Of a stretch of 64,000 nucleotides of DNA, positions 28,394 to 36,991 are shown piece by piece. Location of the stretch: assembly GCF_015999265.1 (NCBI RefSeq), contig NZ_JAEAGR010000016.1, positions 54,531-118,530 of the forward strand, in the 5' to 3' direction. Source of the DNA: Mobilitalea sibirica. GTDB taxonomy: Bacteria; Bacillota; Clostridia; Lachnospirales; Lachnospiraceae. Position numbers and translations under genes: made by a program. The notes under the pieces were generated by a model. That model did no database searches. It was not told where the DNA came from and saw only the letters and a program-made list of their open reading frames with translations. The stretch's first letter is position 1; each line of letters opens with the position of its first letter.

Positions 28394-28640
28394 AACGGTT
28401 ATGATATTCAGGTCCATAGAGACGAACTTATTGTACAATGTATGTCCTGGAATTCTCCAAGAAGAGTAATTTAGAAAATCCATATACTACCTTTTTTGAA
28501 AGATGTATCATATAAAAGGTACTTATCAACAGATTTAACTTAGACAGCACTGAATATTTGTAACCCTAGTTTCACTGTATATTATATTGGCTAAGGGAAT
28601 AAAATAACTAGATAGTTACAAGAGAGGAGATTAAGTTTAG

Positions 28641-29492
28641 ATGATAGACAATAAAATGCCGGACAAAGCATTCACTCATGGGGGTAAGTTTCATGCAGAT
28701 GATGTTTTCTCAGCAGCCCTTTTAACATATTTAAACCCGAACATAATAATCGAAAGAGGTTTTGAAATTCCTGAGGATTATGACGGCATAGTTTTTGATA
28801 TTGGCTTTGGTGAGTTCGATCATCATCAGGCGAACAGCAGAGTAAGAGAGAACGGAATTCCCTATGCTGCCTTTGGTCTTCTTTGGGAAGAGTTTGGACA
28901 TGAAATCTTGGAGGAAGTAGAGGCAGAAAGGTTTGACCGGTCTTTTGTCCAACCGCTGGATTTATGTGATAATACAGGCTGTGATCATGCAATTGCACGG
29001 GCCATTTCTCTGTTTAATCCGGTGTGGGATGATACCAGAAGTGTGGAGGAAGCCTTTTGGGAGGCGGTAGAATTTGCACTTACGATACTTACTAAGAGGT
29101 TTGAGTATGCCAAATCCTTAGTGAGGGCAGAAGAAGTTGTTCGAAAGGCACTGGAGAGTGCTAAGAACGGGATACTAATATTACCGATATATACCCCATG
29201 GAGAAGTGTAGTACAGGATACGAATATCTTATTCGTTATATATCCTTCGGACCGTGGAGGCTTTAATGCCCAGGTTGTTCCCAAAGATGAGGATGACAGG
29301 GATCTTAAGATAGCTTTTCCGGAGGAGTGGTGTGGATTGGAAGCTCAGAGGCTCAAAGAGGTGACAGGTATAGAAACAATTACCTTTTGTCACAGCAGTG
29401 GATTTTTGATTGCTGCAGATACACTGGAGGATACAGTTAAAGCATGTGAAATGGCGGAAGAGGTTATGTTTATCGGGGTTTCTAAGGATTAA
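28641..29492 (+). CDS. MYG1 family protein (DHH-type phosphoesterase fold)
   Basis: 283 residues, full length for the short bacterial MYG1 (UPF0160) form. Characteristic stretches are FTHGGKFHADDVFSAALLTY at the N-terminus, IVFDIGFGEFDHHQ and IPYAAFGLLWEEFG. The HADD and DHH motifs are the likely metal-binding site. The mitochondrial/nuclear MYG1 of eukaryotes is a 3'-5' RNA exonuclease; the bacterial role is not established. GAGAGGAG lies upstream at 28620-28627. Followed by a terminator; apparently a single-gene unit. Confidence 0.9.
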   Translation: MIDNKMPDKAFTHGGKFHADDVFSAALLTYLNPNIIIERGFEIPEDYDGIVFDIGFGEFDHHQANSRVRENGIPYAAFGLLWEEFGHEILEEVEAERFDRSFVQPLDLCDNTGCDHAIARAISLFNPVWDDTRSVEEAFWEAVEFALTILTKRFEYAKSLVRAEEVVRKALESAKNGILILPIYTPWRSVVQDTNILFVIYPSDRGGFNAQVVPKDEDDRDLKIAFPEEWCGLEAQRLKEVTGIETITFCHSSGFLIAADTLEDTVKACEMAEEVMFIGVSKD

Positions 29493-29926
29493 GTTAGATG
29501 TGATATTTAAATTGAAGATTATAGTAATTATTTGATTGAATTCCTTGTTTCATCTTTTAACCAGATGTAGCAAGGTTTTTTATTGTCGGGAAAATAGCGT
29601 CTTATACAGTAAAAAAAGCTCCGCATAGACAAACTCTTTTTTGTGATAAGAAAAGCGACTTGTCAATTCATATTGTTGGGGTGAAGGTAAGAGGAGAGTC
29701 TTTCGCAGATTAACATGTGAAAGTAAATCTTCAATAATAAGCGTTCATACATCAATAAGTTACATTCATGTTTCAATGTATTGCATTATTAGTAAATATC
29801 AGTTATAAATAGAAGAATATCATGTTCCTAGTATGAAATACATTTAGAAAAAATGATAGACTTTTTAAACCTATAGCTAAAATATAAGCGGTATTTTATT
29901 TATTTTACTTACCAGAATTTAATACA
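29493..29926 (+). other. 434-base spacer with a terminator
   Basis: After the MYG1-gene terminator (29543-29581) the sequence is AT-rich and has no ORF with a ribosome-binding site. I looked for a decayed N-terminal part of the downstream CPBP-like ORF and found too many stops in its frame to support one. Confidence 0.5.
29543..29583 (+). terminator. Rho-independent terminator after the MYG1-family gene
   Basis: CCTTG...CATCT pairs with AGATG...CAAGG, then TTTTTTATT. Confidence 0.75.
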
Positions 29927-30370
29927 ATGAATAATAAGGTCCTGAATTTTGGTGAAATCCTGACAATATTATTGTTTTATCCGATTGCAGAGGAATTAAT
30001 AACAAGAGGTATTTTATTAAACAAATTAAATAAGAATAGAACATTTATAATTTCTAATATAATACAAGCTTTTGTTTTTAGTATATTACATTTTAATATT
30101 AATACTTTAATTACGTTTTTTATCTTTGGTTTATTACTAGGAGCTATTAAAAGGCATGGTGGTATTCTATGTACCATGGTTATTCATATATTACGTAATT
30201 TTACAGTCTACATAATGATCGTCTATGAGATTACCTTTCCGAATTTATCCCGTTGGTTTTACTTATTTTATGGTATATTATTTTTCTTTCTAACGGGTGT
30301 TATCTATACTTACTTTAAAAAATATGATATAAGCGAAGAGAACAAGAAAACCAGTTTATCCGAAATTTAA
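29927..30370 (+). CDS. CPBP (CAAX/Abi) family intramembrane protease, short
   Basis: 147 residues with four or five hydrophobic helices. The CPBP motifs are recognisable: EELITRGILL (Glu-Glu-x3-Arg), a conserved His in FSILHFN, and HILRNF near residue 85. Most family members are 200-300 residues with extra N-terminal helices, so this could be a minimal form or a 5'-truncated remnant. The frame is open upstream to a stop at 29885, and there is no good ribosome-binding site before the ATG. Its base composition is very AT-rich compared with its neighbours. Confidence 0.55.
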   Translation: MNNKVLNFGEILTILLFYPIAEELITRGILLNKLNKNRTFIISNIIQAFVFSILHFNINTLITFFIFGLLLGAIKRHGGILCTMVIHILRNFTVYIMIVYEITFPNLSRWFYLFYGILFFFLTGVIYTYFKKYDISEENKKTSLSEI

Positions 30371-30419
30371 TTACTATTCTATTACTGTGCTACAAAAAAC
30401 TTTTTGGACTTGTATTACT

Positions 30420-30453
30420 TTTCTAATTATTGTAATATAATCATAATTAGAAA
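30420..30453 (+). promoter_or_regulatory. Inverted repeat around a -10 box upstream of the M23 peptidase gene
   Basis: TTTCTAATTAT (30420-30430) and ATAATTAGAAA (30443-30453) are an 11-base perfect inverted repeat whose 12-base spacer contains TATAAT (30436-30441). This looks like an operator sitting on a promoter; there is no clear -35 box at the right distance. Confidence 0.45.
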
Positions 30454-30520
30454 GGTAAGAAATCAAGCTGGAAGGCAGTTATAAAAAGGTGCAAATATAA
30501 ATATTAAGGAGTAAGGTAGA

Positions 30521-31351
30521 ATGAAAAAAATACTATACATATTAAGCAAGCTAAAATGGATTGGGCTAATAGGCATTATAGGGACCATTAACGGCAATTC
30601 ATATCTAAAATTATTTTGGTTATTTTTCTTACTTGGTTTTATAGATATCTTTGAAAACCTACCTGTATTTTTACAGAGTATGAAAATGCTAATTGCAATA
30701 CCGGTTATAAGTATAAAATATGGTAAACGATTACCTTCAACGGAGAATCATACTTCTGATACAAAATACATACTACCCTTTGAAGGGGAATGGTTTGTGG
30801 TCAACGGAGGTACGGATCAGAAGACATCCCATTCCTGGGGGATTGTACCGCAAAGATATGCATACGATTTTTTTATCTTGGATGAAGAGAACAAGTCGTT
30901 TGAGAATACAGGAGATAATTTAGAAGATTATTATTGTTATGGTAAGAATATTCTTGCTCCGGCAGATGGTATCGTAGTTGCCTTAAAAAACAAATATCCG
31001 AATAGCAATGTCAATAAAAATGGGAAAGTAGAATGTAAGGCTAAGGATATACGAGGAAACTATATTACAATCAAACATAACGATAAAGAATATTCAAACA
31101 TTGCTCATATTATGCCCGGTAGTATTAAGGTAGAGATAGGACAAAAGGTTACTAGGGGACAGGTGATTGCCAGATGCGGTAATTCCGGTAATACTAGCGA
31201 GCCCCATATACATTACCAAGTGAATGATGGTAAAAGCTTCTTTTTCTCCGCAGGCCTGCCCATCAAGTTTCAGAAAGTTATTGTAGACGGTAACAAATCA
31301 GATGATCATGAGCAATATATCACGAGAGAACATAAAGTAAAAAATAGTTAA
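30521..31351 (+). CDS. M23 (LytM-type) metallopeptidase family protein
   Basis: 276 residues. One or two hydrophobic segments at the N-terminus (about 14-65) anchor it; the rest is an M23 domain. Zinc-site residues are visible: His in SHSWGIVPQRYAYDF, a conserved Asp, and the C-terminal HIHYQ motif, with APADGIVVAL and GQKVTRGQVIARCGNSGNTS around it. Such enzymes cut peptidoglycan cross-bridges or, in membrane forms, act in signalling. AAGGAG lies about 9 bases before the ATG. A terminator follows. Likely a monocistron. Confidence 0.85.
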   Translation: MKKILYILSKLKWIGLIGIIGTINGNSYLKLFWLFFLLGFIDIFENLPVFLQSMKMLIAIPVISIKYGKRLPSTENHTSDTKYILPFEGEWFVVNGGTDQKTSHSWGIVPQRYAYDFFILDEENKSFENTGDNLEDYYCYGKNILAPADGIVVALKNKYPNSNVNKNGKVECKAKDIRGNYITIKHNDKEYSNIAHIMPGSIKVEIGQKVTRGQVIARCGNSGNTSEPHIHYQVNDGKSFFFSAGLPIKFQKVIVDGNKSDDHEQYITREHKVKNS

Positions 31352-31363
31352 ATTAATTTCGTT

Positions 31364-31407
31364 GCTATTCCATAATGTTGTAACCGGCATTGTGGAATAG
31401 CTATTTA
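31364..31407 (+). terminator. Probable terminator after the M23 peptidase gene
   Basis: GCTATTCCA.AATG pairs with CATT.TGGAATAGC (to 31401), then TATTTACTT. The stem is strong; the T run is poor. Confidence 0.6.
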
Positions 31408-31471
31408 CTTATAGGGCGATAAAATAAACGTCATATAAAATTAGTAAGATAAAAAACTATATATTTTTATA

Positions 31472-31500
31472 TTGACAAATCTAGGAACTTAGTATACACT
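31472..31500 (+). promoter_or_regulatory. Promoter of the GntR-ABC operon
   Basis: TTGACA (31472-31477) is a perfect -35, and TACACT (31495-31500) is a 17-base-spaced -10. The operator repeats begin at the very next base, so repressor binding would cover the transcription start. Confidence 0.7.
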
Positions 31501-31545
31501 AACTGTATTAATAGCAATAATACAGTTAATACAATTAATACAGTT
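31501..31545 (+). promoter_or_regulatory. GntR operator: three regularly spaced half-sites
   Basis: AACTGTATT (31501-31509), then AATACAGTT (31519-31527) and AATACAGTT again (31537-31545). The first two form a perfect inverted repeat with a 9-base spacer; the third repeats the second exactly 18 bases on. The sites lie between the promoter and the GntR start, as expected for autoregulation by a YtrA-type repressor. Confidence 0.75.
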
Positions 31546-31586
31546 ATATGAAAGGATTACATAAACTTCAAGAAAGGAGAAAAACC

Positions 31587-31964
31587 GTGATAATTATAGA
31601 CTATAAAGATCGTAGACCTATATACGAACAGATTGCGGAACGCTTTCAGGAATTAATCCTTAAGGGAGTCCTCGAGCCAGATACCCAGCTTCCCTCTGTT
31701 CGAAGCCTGGCGATGGATTTATCCATTAATCCCAATACGATACAGAAGGCGTATACGGAACTGGAGCGGCAGGGCTTCATATATTCTGTACAGGGTAAAG
31801 GAAGCTTTATAGCGCCTAATGACCGGCTGTTACAGGATAAAAAAGATGAGATATTGAAAGTTGTACAGAAATTAGCGAAGGAAGCGAAGGAAATTGGTAT
31901 TACGAAGGACCAATTTATTCATAAAGTAAACTTAAGTTTTGAGGAGGAGAGAAGCGATGATTGA
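31587..31964 (+). CDS. GntR family (YtrA subfamily) transcriptional regulator
   Basis: 125 residues. An N-terminal winged helix-turn-helix with DYKDRRPIYEQIAERFQELI, LPSVRSLAMDLSINPNTIQK and FIYSVQGKGSFIA is followed by a short C-terminal helical dimerisation tail, as in YtrA regulators of ABC exporters. The GTG start at 31587 has AAAGGAG 6 bases upstream and gives the standard N-terminus; ATG 31548 would lie in the operator-proximal leader. Its 3' end overlaps the ABC ATPase start by 8 bases, so translation is coupled. Confidence 0.93.
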   Translation: MIIIDYKDRRPIYEQIAERFQELILKGVLEPDTQLPSVRSLAMDLSINPNTIQKAYTELERQGFIYSVQGKGSFIAPNDRLLQDKKDEILKVVQKLAKEAKEIGITKDQFIHKVNLSFEEERSDD

Positions 31965-32859
31965 AGCTGTTAATATAAGTAAACATTTTGATCATATAAA
32001 GGCAGTGGATCAGGTTTCGGTTTCCATTAAGGAAGGGAATGTCTTCGGCCTTGTGGGGACCAATGGAGCCGGTAAAAGTACATTTATCCGGATGTTATGC
32101 GGAGTCTTAAAACCGGATGAAGGTAATATTAGAATTGACGGTATGGAAGTATTTGAAAATATTGATGCAAAGGAACTGTTTTTCTATATCTCTGATGATC
32201 AATACTTTTTCAGCAATGCAACACCGAAGGATCTAAAGAATTATTACAAAGTAGTTTATAAGAATTTTGACAGCGAACGTTTTGACACCTTGATGAAACA
32301 GTTTGATCTGGATCAAAAAAGAAAAATTAACACCTTTTCCAAAGGTATGAAGAAACAGTTATCTGTCATCTGCGGTATCAGTGCCAATACCAAATATATC
32401 TTTTGTGATGAGACCTTTGACGGGCTTGATCCGGTTATGCGACAGGCGGTAAAAAGTATCTTCGCCAAGGAGATGGATGAGCGCAATATGACCGCTATTA
32501 TTGCCTCTCATAATCTAAGGGAACTGGAGGATATCTGTGACCATGTCGGTCTGCTTCATAAGGGTGGAATTTTATTATCCAAGGATTTATACGATATGAA
32601 GCTGAGCATCCATAAAGTACAATGTGTATTCAAAGAGGATATAGAAGTAAGGCAGATCTTTGAAGGACTGGATGTCCTTAAGATTGATCGGAGAGGTTCT
32701 TTATATACGATTACCGCAAGGGGAACAGCGGAAGAGATTACAAGTCGAATTGAAGCGGCGGAGCCGGTATTTTCTGAAGTATTACCCTTAACACTGGAAG
32801 AGATATTCATAAGTGAAACGGAGGTGGTAGGCTATGACATCAAAAAGCTTATTCTTTAA
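31957..32859 (+). CDS. ABC transporter ATP-binding protein
   Basis: 300 residues, the nucleotide-binding subunit of the exporter encoded with the next gene. Walker A GTNGAGKST (about residue 34), signature FSKGMKKQLSV, Walker B IFCDETFDGLDP and switch His in ASHNLREL are present, with a C-terminal accessory domain (about 215-300). In the signature motif the usual LSGG is FSKG, which is common in this YtrB-like group. GGAGGAG ribosome-binding site; overlaps the GntR gene by 8 bases and the permease gene by 26. Confidence 0.95.
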   Translation: MIEAVNISKHFDHIKAVDQVSVSIKEGNVFGLVGTNGAGKSTFIRMLCGVLKPDEGNIRIDGMEVFENIDAKELFFYISDDQYFFSNATPKDLKNYYKVVYKNFDSERFDTLMKQFDLDQKRKINTFSKGMKKQLSVICGISANTKYIFCDETFDGLDPVMRQAVKSIFAKEMDERNMTAIIASHNLRELEDICDHVGLLHKGGILLSKDLYDMKLSIHKVQCVFKEDIEVRQIFEGLDVLKIDRRGSLYTITARGTAEEITSRIEAAEPVFSEVLPLTLEEIFISETEVVGYDIKKLIL

Positions 32860-34906
32860 GTTACAGAGAGAAGATATCAAAAGAAGAATATGGACCATTG
32901 CATTGTCTATGCTGGGATTTTTCATACTGCTTCCTTTAAACCTTGCTATGAGGCTGGGACAGGATAGCTTGCTGGATTGGGAATGGATACAGAGGCAGTT
33001 ATTAAGTGTATTAGGAGTTAAATTTGAATTAATGTTTTTATTTACAATTGCAGGAGCAGTGGTTTGTGGCTTGAGTGGATATTTTTATCTACATTCGAGA
33101 AAGAAAGTGGATCTTTACCATAGTGTTCCGGTACGGAGAGAGACATTATTTGCATTCAGCTATCTAAATGGACTGTTGATTTACCTTGTTCCGTACATCA
33201 TCAATATTATCTTAAGCTTCGTGGTATTACAGTTTAATGACCGTATGAATACAAAGCTATTTACTACAGCAATGTCAACATTCGGTTTTAATGTATTATT
33301 TTATCTTCTAATCTATACTACCGTAATTATTGCAGTCATGCTGACAGGTAATTTTGTAATCAGTTGCTTTGGAACGGCAGTACTGTTCTTTTACGGACCG
33401 GTTTTAATGGCGGTTAAGGAGATGTTCTTTAGCGGATTCTTCAGCACATATTATCAGAATAACAATGTGGATTCCATGATCTTAAGATTTCTATCACCTG
33501 TTGGTGTATATTTTGATACGGCTAATAACCTGAATCAGGGAAGGGAGCAGGGGCTAGCTATAAGACTAAGCATAGTATTTATCGTAACCATCTTACTTAT
33601 CGGTCTTTCGGTTTACCTTTATAAAAAGCGCCCTTCAGAGGCAGCTACCCATGCTATGGCATTTGCTATATCCAAACCAATTATTAAATTTTTATTGGTA
33701 ATCCCGGTATCTCTGGGAGGCGGTATCGTATTTCAACAAATCACCGATCGTGGCTCCATTGGCTGGTTTGTATTTGGTATGATATTTACCCTATTGCTTT
33801 CCTATGCGATTATAGAGATTATATATAATTTTGATATTCGAAGTGCCTTTCGTCATAAGGGTCAGTTGCTTGCCTGCGCCGGCATCGTCGCTGTGATTGC
33901 GGTTATATTCCATTTTGATCTGTTCGGTTATGATAATTATATTCCAAAGAAGGATAAGATAGAAAGCATGAGTGTAGCCTTTTCCGGTCTGGATGATAAT
34001 ATCAGATATTTCGATTTTGAGACAGATAATACCTGGTATATGAACCCTACCACCTATCAGTTAAAGAATATGAAGCTTACGGATATGGAGGATGCTTATG
34101 CATTAGCTAAGGTAGCGATTGATAAAAACATTGAAACATTTTACCCGGGCGATGCATTTAACTATACGGTAAAATACACCTTAACCAGTGGAAGAAAGGT
34201 GTATCGAAGTTACCGTCTATATCAGGAGGACGGTATCAGGTTATTAAAGAAAATCTACGATAATGAGCAGTACAAGGAAGGGCACTTTCCAATCTATCAA
34301 TGGAAGTCTGAAGACATAAGAGCAGTTTCCTGTTACAATATGTTGAATGATATTGCCTTTAGTCTTAATCCCAGTAAAATAAATCAATTACTGGAGATAT
34401 ACAAAGAAGAGTTAAGAAATCTATCTATTGAAGATATGAACGTCAGATATCCGATTGCTACCTTAGTTTTTAAATTAGGACATGAATCTATGTATTATAA
34501 TGTTTATCCTACCTTTGTAAAAACAATAGCATTCTTAGCGGATCATGGATTTGACGTGAATGATAACGTTGACGTCGATAACATTAAGGAAATAGTGATT
34601 ACTAATTATGTAACTAATAAAATGGTGATGGATAAATACGGAGATAAAATTTATCGGACATCGGCTTATGAAGATTTATCAAAATCTTATACAGATAAAA
34701 AAGAGATTGAAAAGATATATCCCTTGCTGATCAACCGGGATTATTACTGGGATAACCAGACTATAATAAATGCCGAGGATATGGTAGAAGTCACGGTGAT
34801 TGTAGCAGTGGATGAATACGGTAATGTGAATCAACATTCATTCTATTTTGAAAAGGGTAAGATACCGGATTTTGTGAAACAGGATATCAAGTATGTAGCA
34901 GAATAG
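32834..34906 (+). CDS. ABC transporter permease with large C-terminal domain
   Basis: 690 residues. About residues 20-355 hold seven or eight membrane helices typical of ABC-2-type permeases, beginning with IWTIALSMLGFFILLPLNLA. The last 330 or so residues, after FHFDLFGYDNYIPK, are soluble, rich in Tyr/Asp/Lys and probably extracytoplasmic. I associate this tail with the DUF6449 annotation, not verified here. The gene overlaps the ATPase and is under the same GntR operator, so it is likely a stress- or antibiotic-responsive exporter; substrate unknown. Confidence 0.85.
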   Translation: MTSKSLFFKLQREDIKRRIWTIALSMLGFFILLPLNLAMRLGQDSLLDWEWIQRQLLSVLGVKFELMFLFTIAGAVVCGLSGYFYLHSRKKVDLYHSVPVRRETLFAFSYLNGLLIYLVPYIINIILSFVVLQFNDRMNTKLFTTAMSTFGFNVLFYLLIYTTVIIAVMLTGNFVISCFGTAVLFFYGPVLMAVKEMFFSGFFSTYYQNNNVDSMILRFLSPVGVYFDTANNLNQGREQGLAIRLSIVFIVTILLIGLSVYLYKKRPSEAATHAMAFAISKPIIKFLLVIPVSLGGGIVFQQITDRGSIGWFVFGMIFTLLLSYAIIEIIYNFDIRSAFRHKGQLLACAGIVAVIAVIFHFDLFGYDNYIPKKDKIESMSVAFSGLDDNIRYFDFETDNTWYMNPTTYQLKNMKLTDMEDAYALAKVAIDKNIETFYPGDAFNYTVKYTLTSGRKVYRSYRLYQEDGIRLLKKIYDNEQYKEGHFPIYQWKSEDIRAVSCYNMLNDIAFSLNPSKINQLLEIYKEELRNLSIEDMNVRYPIATLVFKLGHESMYYNVYPTFVKTIAFLADHGFDVNDNVDVDNIKEIVITNYVTNKMVMDKYGDKIYRTSAYEDLSKSYTDKKEIEKIYPLLINRDYYWDNQTIINAEDMVEVTVIVAVDEYGNVNQHSFYFEKGKIPDFVKQDIKYVAE

Positions 34907-34949
34907 GGATATAACAAGTAAAAATGTTTTATTAAAATATAAATATAGA

Positions 34950-34993
34950 GGAATGTCATCCACCGTATAATCATGTAGGGTGGATGACATTCC
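34950..34993 (+). terminator. Hairpin after the ABC operon
   Basis: GGAATGTCATCCACC (34950-34964) pairs perfectly with GGTGGATGACATTCC (34979-34993), loop of 14. It is followed by TTATATT rather than a strong T run, but its position 43 bases after the stop suggests termination. Confidence 0.65.
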
Positions 34994-35040
34994 TTATATT
35001 AATACTGCATATTATGAACAAACATATGTCTTAAACAATA

Positions 35041-35070
35041 AAAAAACTGTAAACCTTCATGGTTTACAGT
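35041..35070 (-). terminator. Terminator for tRNA-Glu (minus strand)
   Basis: Read on the minus strand: ACTGTAAACC, a 5-base loop, GGTTTACAGT, then TTTTTTTATTG. A perfect 10-base stem 11 bases past the tRNA 3' end. Confidence 0.88.
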
Positions 35071-35080
35071 TGATTTTATA

Positions 35081-35152
35081 CAGCTCGTACGGGAATCGAA
35101 CCCGTGTTTCCGCCGTGAGAGGGCGGCGTCTTGACCCCTTGACCAACGAGCC
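35081..35152 (-). tRNA. tRNA-Glu (anticodon CUC)
   Basis: On the minus strand the 72 bases fold as a cloverleaf: acceptor GGCTCGT/ACGAGCT, D arm, anticodon stem CCGCC/GGCGG with loop CTCTCAC (anticodon CUC, decoding GAG), and T arm ACGGG-TTCGATT-CCCGT. Discriminator base is G; CCA is not encoded. The first pair is a G1-U72 wobble. It has its own promoter and terminator, so it is a single-gene unit. Confidence 0.95.
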
Positions 35153-35167
35153 TCAAGAACAATAATT

Positions 35168-35196
35168 ATAATATACTATCCCATAAAAAAATGCAA
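35168..35196 (-). promoter_or_regulatory. Promoter for tRNA-Glu (minus strand)
   Basis: On the minus strand TTGCAT (35196-35191) and TATTAT (35173-35168) are 17 bases apart, placing the start a few bases before the tRNA 5' end at 35152. Confidence 0.65.
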
Positions 35197-35450
35197 GCTT
35201 TATTTTAAATATTTTTTAAATTTTTTAATCAATTAATACATTTTAATCGTTGAAGGTACATCATGTTTATCTTGTTTAAAAATGAATAGAGTTTTAATAT
35301 AGGTAGGAAATATTTACCTTAATCTCTATAATTATTTAAGTAGTATAGATATCAATGATGCTAGTTAATGAAAATATCTTTAACAGAAATAGTTACAGAA
35401 AAGTAGATGAACATTTTATAAATTCATTTTTATAATAAAGAATGATATAT

Positions 35451-35494
35451 CCAAAATCACTTAGAAGTTAAATGTATGCTTTAAGCGATTTTGG
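35451..35494 (-). terminator. Hairpin downstream of the LysM/GH18-like gene
   Basis: CCAAAATC.CTTA pairs with TAAG.GATTTTGG with one mismatch, 41 bases past the minus-strand stop codon. The T run on that strand is poor, so termination is only likely. Confidence 0.45.
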
Positions 35495-35534
35495 ATTTTT
35501 GGGATTAAAAAGTAACTTACTTCTTAATTTATAA

Positions 35535-36812
35535 TTATATAAGTTTTTCGATTTCATACTTTGAATTAATGACTAACCATAACTGTGCATAGTAATCCAT
35601 GATATTCCATACACTTGGTCCATTGAAATTCTTTGCAGTAATTAAATCAGTGAGTGAATCTATTGTTCTGGCATCGATAAACCATACAATATGCTGTCTA
35701 TCTTCTCTCACGTATTCAAAATAAGGTGTCTGTGAGACTTCATCAAATTGAATTACTGCACCAACATCCCTAGCTAATTCAACAGCGCCGGATATCGTAA
35801 GAGAGTTTGCCCTTGAAAAACCAGCGACATAAGGAAGTTCCCAATTATAAGCAATTATTTGTATTCCTGCAAAAATCTTCTTAGATGATACCATTGTTGA
35901 TACATAATCTAAATATACTGTTAGATTTGCAATAGAACTTACCGGTGCCGGAGGCATAACACTGGCTCCAAATAAATAGCTTAGAAAACTGATACCATCC
36001 ACTTCTCTACCAATAGTGATAAAATTAATTCGGATAAAGCTGATATCATTCTCTATTACTCTTATTCCGGGATCGGCAGTTACAAATACGAGATATCCCT
36101 CATCGGATAATCGCCTAGTGACTCTTCTGGTAAAGTTATTGTATAATTCTTCATTTGCTTCGGTCAGATATAGAAAAGTCATATTAAAACCATAATAGCC
36201 CTTTTCCCTAAGTATTTGAAGAATATTCTCTACTAATTGGTCCTGAATCTCTTCATTGAGCAATATCTCATAGGCAGCCTGCACATTAGGAGTTCCCCTT
36301 GCAGTCAAGGTAGTGACTAACATAATTGGTAACGTTCCATATGCTTTTGATAAATCAACAATATTCTGATCATCATAAAAAGTCTCTACTTCACCATTCA
36401 TTGCCAGTCTATAATTATAGACAAAAAGATAAGTTAAATATGGCAAGGTCTTTCGAAGTATTCTATCATTAATGAATGGGAGAGCATAGCCAATGGTAGA
36501 AACTTTTTCTTCATAGTCATAACGGATAACCAAGACTTCACCGGGATAAATATATTCTCTTTCTATTAGAAAAGAATTATTTCTATATAATTGTATGACG
36601 GAAATATTATATCTTTCAGCAATACCTTCCAGTGTATCTCCTTCCTGGACTGTATGAGTTTCTTCTGGGTAAGTGATAACAATTGTTTGTCCTGTTACTA
36701 AATTATCAGGATCTCTTAGTTCGTTTTCCTGTATTAATCTATTAACAGACACCCCATAGCTTTCAGCGATAGAACTGATGGTTTCCCCTTGCTCAACAAC
36801 GTATATATCCAT
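35535..36812 (-). CDS. LysM-GH18-like spore/cell-wall protein, catalytic residues replaced
   Basis: 425 residues: two LysM peptidoglycan-binding domains (about 1-45: YVVEQGETISSIAESYGVS; and 50-95: HTVQEGDTLEGIAERYNIS), then a GH18 barrel like SleL/YaaH, which hydrolyses cortical peptidoglycan during spore germination. At the strand-4 position where active members have GxNIDFE, this protein reads GFNMTFLYL (about residue 205): the metal/substrate Asp and the catalytic Glu are Thr and Leu. It is otherwise full length, so it is probably a non-catalytic glycan-binding protein. ATG 36812 is chosen over the TTG at 36824. Transcribed against its neighbours. Confidence 0.88.
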   Translation of the reverse strand: MDIYVVEQGETISSIAESYGVSVNRLIQENELRDPDNLVTGQTIVITYPEETHTVQEGDTLEGIAERYNISVIQLYRNNSFLIEREYIYPGEVLVIRYDYEEKVSTIGYALPFINDRILRKTLPYLTYLFVYNYRLAMNGEVETFYDDQNIVDLSKAYGTLPIMLVTTLTARGTPNVQAAYEILLNEEIQDQLVENILQILREKGYYGFNMTFLYLTEANEELYNNFTRRVTRRLSDEGYLVFVTADPGIRVIENDISFIRINFITIGREVDGISFLSYLFGASVMPPAPVSSIANLTVYLDYVSTMVSSKKIFAGIQIIAYNWELPYVAGFSRANSLTISGAVELARDVGAVIQFDEVSQTPYFEYVREDRQHIVWFIDARTIDSLTDLITAKNFNGPSVWNIMDYYAQLWLVINSKYEIEKLI

Positions 36813-36928
36813 AATAAACCCCAAAGTATTTATTTATATCATTATATGTATACATTTCCATATATTTACTTATTAATAAATTCCATAAAAAATCATCTCT
36901 AAAATATTACAAAAAATTTAAATCGTGG

Positions 36929-36957
36929 TTTACATTCCCCACTGTTGATAGTATAAT
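36929..36957 (+). promoter_or_regulatory. Sigma-A promoter of the broken zinc-ribbon gene
   Basis: TTTACA (36929-36934) and TATAAT (36952-36957) with a 17-base spacer: near consensus, 34 bases before the ATG at 36992. Confidence 0.75.
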
Positions 36958-36991
36958 GTTTTATGTCAACATACACAGGGGAGGTCATAAC

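Noticed and set aside
29740..29926. Decayed N-terminal part of the CPBP gene
   Set aside because: The frame contains many stops and no recognisable helices of the family, so a remnant cannot be supported.
34980..35165. Short plus-strand ORF over the tRNA
   Set aside because: It reads through the tRNA-Glu gene and its terminator on the wrong strand.
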